In this document: positions 36,601-44,734 of the stretch, in pieces
How positions within the stretch are numbered: the first letter of the stretch is position 1
Layout: every line of letters begins with the position of its first letter
From: Ypsolopha sequella
Taxonomy: Eukaryota; Arthropoda; Insecta; Lepidoptera; Ypsolophidae
Assembly: GCA_934047225.1 (NCBI GenBank)
Contig: OW203986.1
Coordinates: forward strand, 23,625,221-23,689,220
Direction of reading: 5' to 3'
Length of the DNA stretch: 64,000 nucleotides
Notes under the pieces: model-generated
What the model was told of the DNA's origin: nothing
The model's database searches: none
The model's input: only the letters and a program-made list of their open reading frames with translations
Program-made: the position numbers and the translations under genes

Positions 36601-39600
36601 TATCACATTTTAGTACTTTTAATATGGGGACAGTGGCGTAGCTCAGGCAGTAAAATGCTGTAGTCTCAATCTCCATACAATCGTAACAGACGTAACAATC
36701 GTCGGTGAAATGAGGGTGTACATGTGTGGACTATGACTTTCACCGTACAGTCCACACTAGGAAAATACCTCTGACACCCCCGCGGGGATTCAAGTTGTGA
36801 CGATATATACAAGGTGACTTTTTGATCATCGTCCAAATTCATGCTGGAGGCTTGATAAGTGATCAGTATCTTGGATCAGTAACAATTTTTGTGAAATTCG
36901 TATAATGAAATTTCGGCTTCCCATATAAATTCAGTTCCAGTCCCGAGTGAATCACTATGGGGAGTTGAAATTTCATTTTACGAATTTTACCAAAATTGTT
37001 ATTGATGCATGATACCGATCACTTACCAAGCCACCAGTATGAATTTGGACGATGATCAAAAAGTCACCTTGTATACTGTAGGGACAATCCTGAAATCGCA
37101 AAATAAACATATTTTTATAGATAAGTTAATTTAGCTACAACTATCAAAAACCACTAAACTTATACCATGACACATTATTATTTCTTACTTCCTTACGTTA
37201 TGAACTTATGATTCTCTACTTTCTTCAGTACTTTCACAATTTTATTTTATTGCAGGTCCAGGGACAGCTCAAAGTGACAAAAATGGCGAAGTGTTATTTT
37301 GTGTGCTTCATAACACCGCTGCAACCCATCACTGTGTGTGGTGGAAGTTGACAGGGATGAAGACTTTATACAAGGAATGATACCAAAATTGGTATCGTTT
37401 TACAAGGAATGCGTATTACCAGAAATAATACTAATGAAAGTAACGAAAAATGCAAGTGTTACGATCTTGTAAATAAATAAATCTTATATTGGTCTTTTTT
37501 ATTTAATTATAAAAACTTCTCATTATATTTTCATAATAAAATTTCATTCATAGCAAAATAATACAAATTAAAACACAAAAAGAATTTATGATAGGGGATC
37601 GAACCTAGATACCATAAATTGCGAAGCAAGCATACGCTACAATGTACCACGCGGTGTCTTGTTGAGGTGAACGAAATTTGCTATATTTTCATACATAGCA
37701 AAATAATACAAATTTAAAACACAAAAAGAATTTATGATAGGGGGATCGAACCTAGATACCATGAATTGCGAAGTAAGTATACGCTACAATGCGCCACGCG
37801 ATGTCTTGTTGAGGTGAATGAAATTTGCTATTATTAATTACCTGTAGTGACAATTTACATGTGTGGGTAAGATTTCTTGTATACACAGAGATCGGTACAA
37901 TTAAAACTTGTAGGCCAATTTATGTAAAAGTTGAATGATTTATCGATTGTGTAATGATTAGAACTTATCACATATGCTTGTATTGGATCGCGAAGTGAGG
38001 TTCTGTTTGTTTATATTACAAAGTAAGATCATTAAAAAATTCAATATCAATATTGGCAAAACAGCGCCATCTCACGAGGATGTGGTGCCTAGCTGCTCGA
38101 ATCGTTCCCCCTTAAGATACATTTTACAACGTTTTAGACAGATTTTATAAGATGGATCTAAGCCACGATCTAGACTGCGATTTATGTTTTAGCGATAGTG
38201 AGAATAATCGCTTTTTGCTTCAAGATAATGGTTGGGTCTCGTAGAATAAAGCAGCATGCTTGTGACCACGGAACAGTACAGACAGCAAAGGAAATAAGTA
38301 ACCAGGCCCAGCGCAAACACTTTGATCCTAAGACCCACAGGTGAGTGATTGATGATATAAAAAAAAAAAATAGTGTATTGACCAAGTATTTCACATCTTA
38401 TCTGTCACTCACCTGTGGGTCTTAGGATCAAGGTGTTTGCGCTGGACCTGGTTACTTATCTCCTTTGCTGTCTGTACATTGCGTGACATCGAAATGTCAA
38501 GCAAAATTGACTATCTGTAAGCCTACCATGAGTTTAGGCCTCGATACTCGTTAGCCTTGTGAAACAGACTTGCGGCGGGTAGCGGCTTCACTGGTGCGAG
38601 GGTTTCTGCACAGCGCTCACCAACTCGCCTGCCAAACGTGTGTGAGTATGGGCATTACTTCCAAGAGGACCGCCAAGTGCGGCGAAATCTTGGAAAGACC
38701 TATATGACCAACGATTGACGAAGAAGATGGATCGATGGATGACTCGCTAGCGACTGCATATGAAAAATTGTATGAGAAATATTTGAATGAGAAATTGTAA
38801 AGCGCCCCTAGCGGCTTACGACAGGAAATATAATTTCTAATACAAATTTTACGTACTTAGTTGCTAACGAATATCGAGACCCAAATTCTGAAGTAAAAAT
38901 CTACTGGAAAGCCCTCGCCAACGGTAATATATGAGAATATATAAAGGCTATTCATGTCCTATACTGTCAAAAGAAGTCATAGCACACAGCGATCTAAAGT
39001 ATTTTGTATTATCCCTATAGTTATAGGAAATCTCGAGTAAATATTACGTCGTCGTCGTAATACAAAATAATACTTGAAAGAATGGGGGTCGCATTTTCTT
39101 CAATTTATTTGGTAATGTAATACTTTAGGTTGCTGTGTGCTATGACTTCTTTTGACAGTATAGGACATCAATAGCCTTTACTAAAATCGTTACTTTCACA
39201 TAGACAACAAAGTATTATGAAATATTAAAATGACCCAACATTAATATGTCTAGCTCGAAGGAACTATGTTTCTAATTTGACTTTTTGGGAGGTAGGTAAT
39301 ACAAATTAGGGGTGATTCTAGAGATGATTAATGTGATGATGACCACATCATTACAAACCGACGTTACGATCAATAGATAAAGAAAATTTAAGGTTACTCA
39401 TCGACCCAACAGGTTTGTTTTATAAGTATATTCCGAGTCAGGTTAATTATTTATATTTTTTGCCACTCTTTGGATCACGATCTCAAGATGCTTTAAAAGG
39501 GTCCGCATTCGCCAGGTTTTGTTTTTATTCTTTTCCCAATGTAATGATGATCTCATTTTTGCAATACGATTACTGCCCACCTCTTGTGCGGGTTAATTCA

Positions 39601-42600
39601 TCACTATAATTTAGTATACATGTATCACAAATAAAGTGTGTGTCTCTATAGTTAGGAAAATCACAACTTGCAGATAGCGAAACTAAAAACTGTAGAATTT
39701 ACCCAATAACCCAGTAAAGTAACAACACTTTAATAAGAGTAAAAACTCCTTTAAGTGAGCGTGAGAAAAGAAAACAATATTTAAGATTAGCATTTTATAT
39801 ATCTGCTCTTGTTTTTGCCGCTTGTATCAAAAAGGTAATGAGCATTTTTTTGCTCATTACGGATAAGTGGGGTTCGTTGAATTTGCCGTTATTATCAGCA
39901 TACCTAGCATTCCCAATGTTATTTAGTATTGATATATTTTGACGCCAGTCTCCCAGAAGGGTAGGTAGAGACCACATTTCGCTTCTTCCACATACATCCA
40001 TCCATCCATCAGCCTAGTTCGTCCACTAAGCCTTTCCAGGACTTTGCCACTCCCGGTAGTCATCCTGAAAGAATTGCCCATACTCACACACGCTGGGCAG
40101 GCGGGCTGGTGAGTGCGGTGCCGGAACCCTCCCACTAGTGACGCCGCTTCCCGTCACCAATCTGTTCAAGATATACCGCCATCCATCGGTCGCAGGCATG
40201 GTGGGCCTCCTGGTTTTTTGCTTGTGAGCTGTTGTCTTACTCTCCCTCGAATTACTTCGAGGGGGTCTCCAAGTAAGATGGTGGTACCTCCACAGTCGAG
40301 CCCGGCATCAGCTCTGCCACCTGCTACCACCTGCTGCATTTACCAATAGGAAAAGGCTGGACTTTTTTCAGTATGTCTTAATTTTGGTTCGCATAGCATA
40401 CGTCCATCTGGGGTGATCCGATTCCGCTTGTGGTCCATATATTTCTTTCGTTATTCCTCTTCATTCATCGTTTTTTACGCCTAAACGCACAAATTTTTTA
40501 CAAGCATGTCCTTGTTGCCCACATTGATTTTACAAAATTCAAAAAAAGTTCAAACGTAATTGAATTTAACAGCAGTAAGGAAGTATCTAGCCTGCCTCCA
40601 CATTTTAAACTGTTTACAACTTTTTTTTACACCGGAATTTATGTTTTTTTGGTCTATTAATAGGTGTGTTAACGAATGCCTGGAAGCAAAATTAATATTC
40701 TAATCACGGCACACCAGATTTGGATTTGCTTGTTTTGGCTAATAAATGGTTGAGTTAATTATCTATTTTTGGCTACTTATTAATTTGGCTTATTACTACG
40801 TGTACGGACGCCAGTATGACAGGCTACTTAATAGCAGTTATTATTGCGGCGTGTCGTCATAGCCGTTAAGAGGATGGCATACACTAGCAACCTTATTTTA
40901 TTACCCGTCCAGCACAATAAGTCTTATGGCAATGACCTTATTTGCTTTTCATAAAGGCGATTATATTTTGGCTCTTTTTCTTAGACGCGTAATACTAGTG
41001 ATCACGCAGCGAAACAACAAATTGGTGTGTTTTTAGCTAATACTGAAATATTTTGTAGGGAAAAAAATATTGGATTTAGGTAACATCCCTTCATATTTTT
41101 ATTACCTATTTTATATAAAAAAATCAAGTTGATCTCTCAACCGCGAACGTTTGAAAACCAAAAAAAAGAGGGTGGAGGAGGGTGGGTTTAACAAAAGTAT
41201 AAATCTTAATACATTGCTTATAAGTGGAATCCCTAGATAAAAGATCGATAAATCAAATATATTTTCTCCAATATGAGGAGAGACCTAGTTTCTTCCAATA
41301 AACCCTTGAAAACCTGGTGTTGTTGATGTTCTAGCGTCAGGTATCCCGTTAAAATCGTTTTAACCTCAACTGCCGGCGACAGTACATACATATGTATATT
41401 TTTTTATTTTTAAAAATTGCCCATTGCATCAGCTTTCCTCTGTGAGGTAGTGTTTTTCATACCGTTTTTAGACTTTTTTGTTTGATTTTATTAGGTAGAG
41501 CTAATTGATAAAACCCATGGGTGTATTGTAGAACTCATCCGGGGGCACGATCGCGGAAAACCATGTCACGATCCTGTCAGATATCATCGTCTTCATCATG
41601 TATAATCAGCAGTTGAATGGATAATCTTTATTATTATGTTATTATTTTGTACTATTGTCAGGTTTTTGTTCCACCACTTATTTAATTGGCGTTTATGAAA
41701 AGGTTTTGTTATTGACTTATTGTTGACTTCATGATTTAGGTAGTGCCGCGCAGTTTCGAATTGAAGATTTATGTTTTAGATTGTTATGTTATGCTAAGTG
41801 GACTTTTTTATTAACTAGTCATTACCTACCTATGAAATTGCCGAAATTTTCTAACAGATTCATGAGTTGTTAAATTTCTGTAATTCAGTAGCTATTTTCT
41901 ATTGTTTGTTTTTTGTTTGAAAGTTGATTTCCAGGTTTTACATCTACGTATTAAATTTAGTTTTTATTGTCAGTTTGATAACTAAAATTTAATTTTCAAA
42001 AACAGTTCGTCCTAAACGCCATCCCTTTTCATGATAAGATTCCTAATATTTTTTTATAGCACACACTTTACAAAAATTACATTAATGGTGCTGTTAGCTT
42101 AATGTTGTCTCATTCGTGCGCAAAAGAAATTGTAAAATTGACATTTGTAATTCCTAAAAAAATGCAAAAATCTTTGTACTGAAAATTTCGAGTTTCCTTC
42201 AAATTCTCCATAGAAACCGGCAATTTCATAGGTAATGACTAATATTATTTTCAATTATTATTTAAGATATGTATCAATGTTTCAGAGCCTGCTTAAAGGC
42301 TAGTTTCGGTGATCAATTAGTAAAGTGAGCTAGAAATAAAATATGAAGTGGCCGGAAATCTAGGTATGCAAAACTATATACAAGGTGACTTTTTGATCAT
42401 CGTCCAAATTCATACTAGTGGCTTGGTAAGTGATCATAATCATGCATCAGTAACAATTTTGGTGAAATTCGTAAAATGAAATTTCGACTCCCCATAGTGA
42501 TTCACTCGGGACTGGAACTGAATTTATATGGGAAGCCGAAATTTAATTATACGAATTTCACAAAAATTGCTACTGATCCAAGATACTGATCACTTATCAA

Positions 42601-43668
42601 GCCTCCAGTATGAATTTGGACGATGATCAAAAAGTCACCTTGTGTATATTTTTTTTAACTCTATTTATTAAACCATAAATCGTTACAAAGGTTACAGTGA
42701 GACCCTGTTATAAGTTAAATATAACCTGAGGTTCAGGGATCTCGCGCTTCCTCTTGGAAGTTACGAAGTTATTTGCATGTTTAATTAAATAGTTAAACAA
42801 ATAAAACTATAGATCCAATAGAGAGGCTATCGGATATCAGTACTAAGCAAAAACAGAAAATAGAAAATTTTATTTTTATACTTCTGCGTGAATAAATTAT
42901 TGCTTATTTGCAGTAAAAGTGCTTAAACGATTTCGTGTCAAATTTGCTATGGATATAGGTAGACGAGCATAGCAGTGCACACTTCCTTGGTTAACTAACC
43001 GTGAGAATAGATTGAAATTGCGAAAGAAATATCAGCTGCTCCATACATTTTGATCGAGCATTTTGATATTGCAGTTTTGTATGGAAATATCTGGATTTTT
43101 TAAGATTTTAGGATTAGCCCAATAGTTAAGTTGTTCGTACAGCGTACTATCAATAATCACCAGTATGAATTTCTTAAAGAACTAAGTAATAAATTCCGTA
43201 GACAGAATTTTGATAAATTTTACTTAAGTATTAAAATATCAATAAACAAAAGGGAAAAACACTAACAACGATTCCGAGTTGGTTGGAATATAGAAAAGTT
43301 AATTTTAACTTTTTTTTAATAATATTTTAATACATAATAATAAGTATAAAATAAAAACTTTTTTGGAGTTGCAACTTTTTACATTAGAACTGTACATTTT
43401 TTTTTTAAATAACTTTTGACTTAAAATTTTGGTTTTGACACCATTAAAAATATAAGCCTTAGAATTAAAGTCTCTTTCAAGTTAAATGAAAGTAATTTAA
43501 GGACAACAAAATATTGTATTAATTACTAATTTTTTGTTATTACTATTATATTACATATATTTTCCAACAATTATACTTATAATTTGAGGCGTATTTCCAA
43601 ATTACTAAATAAAACTTACCAACAACAACACAGACCACAACACACAAAAGAACAAAGGACTTGAACAT
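21670..43668 (-). CDS. Small secreted protein, two exons, 21.6-kb intron
   Basis: Exon 1 (43668-43620) starts ATG and encodes MFKSFVLLCVVVCVVV, a signal peptide, then one base of a split codon and a GTAAGT donor. Exon 2 (21980-21670) follows a TTGTTACAG acceptor and begins with the two bases that complete a Glu codon. It then encodes ARPKWQFLPPVPGYVPVYI, a Pro/Glu/Asp-rich middle (ALPAGRSAGKLLEANPDIPE) and a lysine-rich tail KKTLEKKKK ending PIERR, then TAA. Joined, this gives 119 residues with a likely signal cleavage near VEA|RP. No cysteine-rich or chitin-binding Rebers-Riddiford motif is seen, so the function is unknown. The two exons are solid individually. Their pairing rests on phase, strand and the need of each for the other; an extra exon in the intron is possible. 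Confidence 0.72.
21981..22842. other. Large intron, start of 3' part
   Basis: Non-coding sequence upstream of the exon 2 acceptor. The 79-codon frame at 21879-22118 (minus) is the wrong frame of exon 2 read into the intron. An 'attttattttattttatt' run lies near 22698. Confidence 0.5.
22843..22981. mobile_element. MITE of about 139 bp
   Basis: 'gattttaggacaaaatagtt' and 'aactagtttgtcctaaaatc' are reverse complements with one mismatch. A related end occurs at 2643-2700. Confidence 0.75.
22982..23602. other. Intronic sequence, nothing assigned
   Basis: Contains 'tctgtctgtctattacagcg' near 23273, a weak trace of the 'gggttccgtac' family. No frame of note. Confidence 0.45.
23603..23784. mobile_element. 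MITE, 182 bp, family G
   Basis: 'aaattattattacatacggc' plus 'ttgaacactcac' at the left matches the complement ending 'taataataattt' at the right (arms 32 bases). A lone end with the same flank ('agctgacat' / 'atgtcagct') occurs at 52415-52465. Confidence 0.82.
23785..24680. other. Intronic sequence, nothing assigned
   Basis: Very AT-rich at 23800-23950. The 79-codon frame starting at 24529 overlaps the next MITE and has no recognisable motif. Confidence 0.45.
24681..24949. mobile_element. Palindromic MITE family H, copy 1
   Basis: Nearly the whole 270 bases fold: ends TATACAA(A/G)GTGAC and GTCACCTTGTATA-like, with 'catcgtccaaattcatact' inside. Other copies are at 36806-37075 and 42377-42648. 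TA at both ends suggests a mariner-type parent. Confidence 0.85.
25110..25290 (+). repeat. Dispersed SINE-like repeat, copy 2
   Basis: 'cacccgcggctccgcccgca', 'tcaacaccccttacacatat' and 'aaatccgttgagggttctcg' parallel 20400-20600. Confidence 0.65.
25328..25680. mobile_element. TIR element, about 353 bp
   Basis: 'ttattagaattaggcaccca' at the left is the exact complement of 'tgggtgcctaattctaataa' at the right (22-base arms). Confidence 0.78.
25681..26164. other. Intronic sequence, nothing assigned
   Basis: No frame, repeat boundary or hairpin that I can support. Confidence 0.4.
26165..26360 (+). repeat. Dispersed repeat family J, partial copy 1
   Basis: Shares 'taaaagttttagcgtccctg', 'gaaaaaactctcagtgcgag', 'gtagcaaaaagtcggttttt' with 43988-44457 and, inverted, 27757-28157. 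The 75-codon frame here is repeat sequence. Confidence 0.75.
26361..26940. other. Intronic sequence, nothing assigned
   Basis: AT-rich. A local repeat 'ttttacttggttttgtgcaa' / 'ccaagtttcattcg' is not enough to call an element. Confidence 0.4.
26941..27206. mobile_element. Long palindromic foldback element
   Basis: 'tataaggtctttcaatttaa' at the left and its exact complement at the right extend through 'taggaggtgattcagtatcg'. The arms cover nearly the whole 266 bases around a short loop near 27060-27085. Single copy here. Confidence 0.85.
27207..27756. other. Intronic sequence, nothing assigned
   Basis: Contains 'ctcttttgcacgcgtg' as in MITE family B interiors, otherwise unassigned. Confidence 0.4.
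27757..28157 (-). repeat. Dispersed repeat family J, copy 2
   Basis: Reverse complement of 43988-44457 over about 400 bases, including 'cgacaccaattctcctgg', 'gcaattatattttattagat' and 'cctctcgcactgagg'. The 86- and 105-codon frames on the two strands come from this repeat and are shared in spirit with 44161-44397, so they are not genes. Confidence 0.8.
28258..28490 (+). repeat. tRNA-derived SINE-like segment
   Basis: 28431-28443 'tagctcagtcagt' resembles a pol III A box. 28465-28477 'gggttctatctgc' resembles a B box, about 34 bases later, as in a tRNA. The acceptor arms do not pair, so it is not a functional tRNA. The upstream GC-rich block (28258-28360) may belong to the same element. Confidence 0.5.
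28491..30208. other. Long intronic stretch, nothing assigned
   Basis: Low in repeats compared with the rest of the window. No frame longer than about 60 codons on either strand and no clear inverted repeat. Confidence 0.5.
30209..30283. repeat. Imperfect hairpin
   Basis: 'aaaatcctagaaagcataac' pairs with 'gttatactttctaggatttt'. Stem about 20 bases, loop about 30. It could be a tiny MITE remnant. Confidence 0.55.
30284..31329. other. Intronic sequence, nothing assigned
   Basis: No coding or repeat feature that I can support. Confidence 0.45.
31330..31430 (+). repeat. 'gggttccgtac' repeat, head fragment
   Basis: 'aaggttccgtaccctaaggg', 'gggaccttatactaag' and 'ctgtctgtctgtccgtctgt' match the head of 35268-35545. 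Confidence 0.7.
31700..31990 (+). repeat. 'gggttccgtac' repeat, second subtype
   Basis: 'gcgctaccattttagcggtt', 'tagggttcagtacc' and 'ggttccttttgtgctcgagt' match 59440-59640 and 59800-60000. The 65-codon frame here is repeat sequence. Confidence 0.65.
32045..32470 (+). repeat. Dispersed repeat family K, copy 1
   Basis: Matches 53030-53395 in order: 'gtagtttatgctacaagggc', 'tgctcttacgcccgtgtatc', 'aagggctgcatccagagccg', 'ggcctttacgagcacttgca'. This copy contains an extra 33-34 bases with the palindrome 'acacgagcgtagcgagtgtt' that copy 2 lacks. Confidence 0.8.
32580..32655 (+). repeat. Short dispersed repeat family L, copy 1
   Basis: 'gccacgatctggactgtgat' then 'ttttagcgataatga'. Related pieces are at 38150-38205 (same strand), and inverted at 46610-46660 and 49497-49565. 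Confidence 0.6.
32720..33250 (-). pseudogene. LINE C-terminal fragment with internal 69-bp triplication
   Basis: The minus strand carries the motif set of a common lepidopteran non-LTR element: DRCGLKEDVVTRIEKGMLRW, then FKHVDRMNESR, and, after a break, MDVEEANEVCQDRSRWKYV and LWETGV. The early part (DRVK.IDVWDRCGLKEDGG) is present three times at 69-base steps (33053-33245). Two steps keep frame; the third copy lacks one base. Frame breaks separate the two halves, so it is dead. A short tail of the same family is at 39940-40000. Confidence 0.8.
33316..33971. mobile_element. Inner TIR element, family F copy 2 (deleted)
   Basis: Begins 'aaactgctgccgttaattcg' and ends 'gaacggccggagtt', as in 18491-19472. 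It is 656 bases against 982 because part of the middle is missing around 33660-33690. Confidence 0.8.
34092..34297. repeat. Six 20-bp palindromes at 29-bp period between direct repeats
   Basis: Copies of the palindrome GTCAAAAGTACTTTTGAC (with changes) start at 34116, 34145, 34174, 34202, 34231 and 34260, a spacing of 29, 29, 28, 29, 29. The 8-10 bases between them are unrelated to each other. The array is framed by identical 16-base words 'ttaagagttttgactg' at 34092-34107 and 34282-34297. Nothing like it occurs elsewhere in the window. Origin unknown; see findings. Confidence 0.85.
34318..34478. repeat. Half copy of the tRNA-core foldback element
   Basis: 'attatatcattgcggtatag', 'gaggagctctgaacc' and later 'gataaattgccaagtgttga' align with 63258-63460. 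The tRNA-like core and right arm are replaced by other sequence. A mariner-like element interrupts it at 34480. Confidence 0.65.
34480..35035 (+). mobile_element. Internally deleted mariner-like transposon
   Basis: The 44-base ends 'ggtggcgtaaaagtaatgtc' and 'attacttttgcgccaccc' are inverted repeats reaching 'aattggctgccattttt'. Between them lie two separate pieces of a transposase. The first is the N-terminus MERYTPQERG (from 34590). The second is a C-terminal piece around DLTAPDFF, with the catalytic Asp neighbourhood, followed by FLKSRVYHNKPRTLQ and DNVEEEIANLVPD. A stop follows DFFI, and the middle of the gene (several hundred bases, including the first catalytic Asp region) is absent. 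Family features are those of Tc1/mariner-related DDE elements in insects. Non-autonomous. Confidence 0.85.
35050..35267. other. Unassigned stretch between two repeats
   Basis: A moderately GC-rich block (35140-35200, 'agcggtgggccgaccgtgcg') with no recognisable product. Confidence 0.4.
35268..35545 (+). repeat. 'gggttccgtac' repeat, fullest copy
   Basis: Runs from 'agggttccgtacccaaaagg' through 'ctgtctgtccgtctgtcacc', 'catgaaccgtgatagttaga', 'cacagatgatgtatttctgt' to 'gtccaactcgcacttggccg'. The two ends are partly complementary in the wider family. Non-coding, frequent in moth genomes. Confidence 0.8.
35546..36482. other. Unassigned stretch upstream of the nuclease remnant
   Basis: Includes a GC-rich spot at 36060-36110 ('gcaacgctgccagatgtacg'). 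No upstream nuclease exon with the expected EIKCP-type motif could be found. Confidence 0.4.
36495..37472 (+). pseudogene. YqaJ-type exonuclease domain, two-exon remnant
   Basis: Exon a (about 36495-36579) encodes IETAAKERKKF, then FKMNKKHSYYYQ and a GTTTGT donor. After an intron of 676 bases with a polypyrimidine-CAG acceptor, exon b (37256-37472) continues VQGQLKVT, the conserved YYYQ-VQGQL junction of the YqaJ (lambda exonuclease-like) fold. Around 37330-37345 the frame slips by one base in a 'gtgtgtggtgg' run. The next frame reads VEVDRDEDF, then MIPKLVSFYKECVLPEII, the usual C-terminal helix, then TAA and an AATAAA. The N-terminal half with the catalytic Asp/Glu-X-Lys is absent. YqaJ genes are often multi-copy and transposon-borne in insects. 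A family H MITE lies in its intron. Confidence 0.75.
36806..37075. mobile_element. Palindromic MITE family H, copy 2
   Basis: Best-preserved copy: ends 'tatacaaggtgactttttga' and 'tcaaaaagtcaccttgtata' are exact complements. Sits inside the intron of the YqaJ remnant. Confidence 0.92.
37549..37837 (-). repeat. Two tandem tRNA-like SINE units of about 145 bp
   Basis: The unit from 'catagcaaaataatacaaat' to 'gaggtgaacgaaatttgct' occurs twice head to tail (37549-37693, 37694-37837) with few differences. On the minus strand each has an A-box-like 'tggtacattgtag' (tggcgcattgtag in copy 2) and a B box 'ggttcgatccc' at tRNA spacing. The acceptor stem is not paired, so these are SINE heads rather than tRNA genes. 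Confidence 0.72.
37838..38147. other. Unassigned intronic sequence
   Basis: No recognised feature. Confidence 0.4.
38150..38205 (+). repeat. Short dispersed repeat family L, copy 2
   Basis: 'gatctaagccacgatctaga' and 'gttttagcgatagtga' match 32580-32655. Confidence 0.6.
38273..38479. mobile_element. Foldback element, about 207 bp
   Basis: 'gtacagacagcaaaggaaat' through 'cccacaggtgagtga' at the left pairs with 'tcactcacctgtgggt' through 'ctttgctgtctgtac' at the right, arms about 70 bases with few mismatches. The 70-codon frame on the minus strand is arm sequence. Confidence 0.85.
38565..38745 (+). repeat. RTE-like LINE 3' end, degenerate
   Basis: Plus-strand version of the 11225 and 40003 blocks: 'ggtgcgagggtttctgcaca', 'gtgtgtgagtatgggcatta' then 'gatggatcgatggatga'. 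Confidence 0.65.
38946..39181. mobile_element. TIR element of about 236 bp
   Basis: 'ctattcatgtcctatactgt' and the following 'caaaagaagtcatagcacac' pair with 'gtgtgctatgacttcttttg' and 'acagtataggac' near 39140-39175. Confidence 0.82.
39182..39939. other. Unassigned intronic sequence
   Basis: The 64-codon frame at 39415 shows no motif. Nothing else recognised. Confidence 0.45.
39940..40345 (-). repeat. Two LINE tails side by side
   Basis: 39940-40000 matches the end of the LINE at 32720 (WETGV tail). 40003-40165 matches the RTE tail at 11225-11405. 40166-40345 is a GC-richer extension, open on the plus strand for 78 codons, without known motif. Confidence 0.65.
40346..40867. other. Unassigned intronic sequence
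   Basis: A 76-codon frame at 40430 is hydrophobic and lysine-rich with no recognisable family. Confidence 0.4.
40868..41352 (+). repeat. Dispersed repeat family M, copy 1
   Basis: Co-linear with 52470-52977: 'gaggatggcatacactagca', 'acccgtccagcacaataagt', 'gcgaaacaacaaattggtgt', 'atgaggagagacctagtttc' and 'gttgttgatgttctagcgtc'. About 90 percent alike by eye. Element class unknown. Confidence 0.82.
41353..42376. other. Unassigned intronic sequence
   Basis: AT-rich, no frame or repeat boundary that I can support. Confidence 0.45.
42377..42648. mobile_element. Palindromic MITE family H, copy 3
   Basis: Same ends and centre as 36806-37075 but with the central loop inverted relative to that copy. 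Confidence 0.9.
42649..43619. other. Intron next to the signal-peptide exon
   Basis: Begins at the GTAAGT donor (43619-43614, minus strand). AT-rich, nothing else recognised. Confidence 0.5.
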
Positions 43669-43870
43669 CTTGATTTTCGCAAACTAATTAAAGAAGAAAT
43701 CGATAAATTAATCGATACTAGAATGTGTAGCGAGCGAAGTGCGCAGGCGCGGGCACTGCAAGCGTTCGAGTGATGCGCGCGAGTTACAAGCCCGGTTAAA
43801 AGCGCGTATCTCCGCCCTCGTGGAAGCACCACCGCATCACACACTCACCAGTTACATGCATGCTTCACCA
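43669..43870 (-). promoter_or_regulatory. Upstream region of the secreted-protein gene
   Basis: The 200 bases upstream of the ATG contain a GC-rich patch (43730-43850) unlike the AT-rich surroundings. No TATA box or arthropod initiator could be fixed. The 5' UTR is probably within 43669-43700, by inference only. Confidence 0.35.
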
Positions 43871-43987
43871 ATGCGCAATTAATTCTGTCAAGCGTGAAAT
43901 GGGGTAGGGGAACATAAACTTTATAGGTGCTTGTGTCTGGGACGAAAAGGTAGCTGAAAATTTCCTGGAAATAATGGCACGTTAGGG

Positions 43988-44457
43988 CGATATGTAAAAG
44001 TTTTAGCGTCCCTTTTACTCCATATGCGAAAAAATCCTCAGTGCGAGAGGGACGGATTCGAGGAAAAGTAGCAAAAAGTCGGTTTTTTATTAATATAAAA
44101 TGTACGTACTTAAGTTGCTATCAAAATTTCGTTTAACCAGCTAACCAGTCTAGTTGGCAACTAAAGATACATAATAGAGAGGCTGGTCCTAGATACTGTT
44201 ACAATCCATCTAATAAAATATAATTGCAGTCCATATGTCATTCCAAATTGTCGAACCAGGAGAATTGGTGTCGAAAAAGACATCTTTTCAATAAATATTT
44301 CTATCGAGCCGAATTTTCGCCAATCGCGTTTCTGTTCTAACAGATCCCTAGAAAAATAATCCAAAAATAATATACAATTTTTATCAAAATGATACATTAT
44401 TTACTGAAGTAGATATGCATGTTCTAAAAGTGTCGATTTTTTTCCGTAGCGCCTTAA
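43988..44457 (+). repeat. Dispersed repeat family J, longest copy
   Basis: Runs from 'gcgatatgtaaaagttttag' to 'gtagcgccttaaaa'. Matches 27757-28157 (inverted), 26165-26360 and, more diverged and interrupted, 54374-56290. The 78-codon minus frame is shared with the other copies and is not a gene. Confidence 0.82.
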
Positions 44458-44734
44458 AATTAAAATAAATATAAAGCGCGCATATATCATTATCGCTCTA
44501 TTACTAGTGTTGGGTCGTTGCAGGTTTTTTTCTGCAACGAGAAGTCACTGTTTTGTCAGCGATACAGACTAGTTTCAAAACTAGTTGCAAATGTAACTAG
44601 TTTTCAGTAGTACCATCATCGGGACCAAGGAAACTGAATGGTTTTATTACTATTCCCAGTTGATAAACTTTGATCGGCTCAACTGAAGTCGTTTAGTCAA
44701 ATAACTAGTTTCATTTCACGACTACTTTATCCGA

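Noticed and set aside
21670..43668. Cuticle protein assignment for the secreted gene
   Set aside because: The signal-peptide exon resembles those of cuticle proteins, but the second exon has no Rebers-Riddiford chitin-binding motif.
43605..43844. 79-codon frame overlapping the signal-peptide exon
   Set aside because: It is a different frame of the same strand and reads through the splice donor. The exon frame with MFKSFVLL is the better call.
44161..44397. 78-codon minus-strand frame near the signal-peptide exon
   Set aside because: Same family J repeat; the frame reappears in antisense at 27954.
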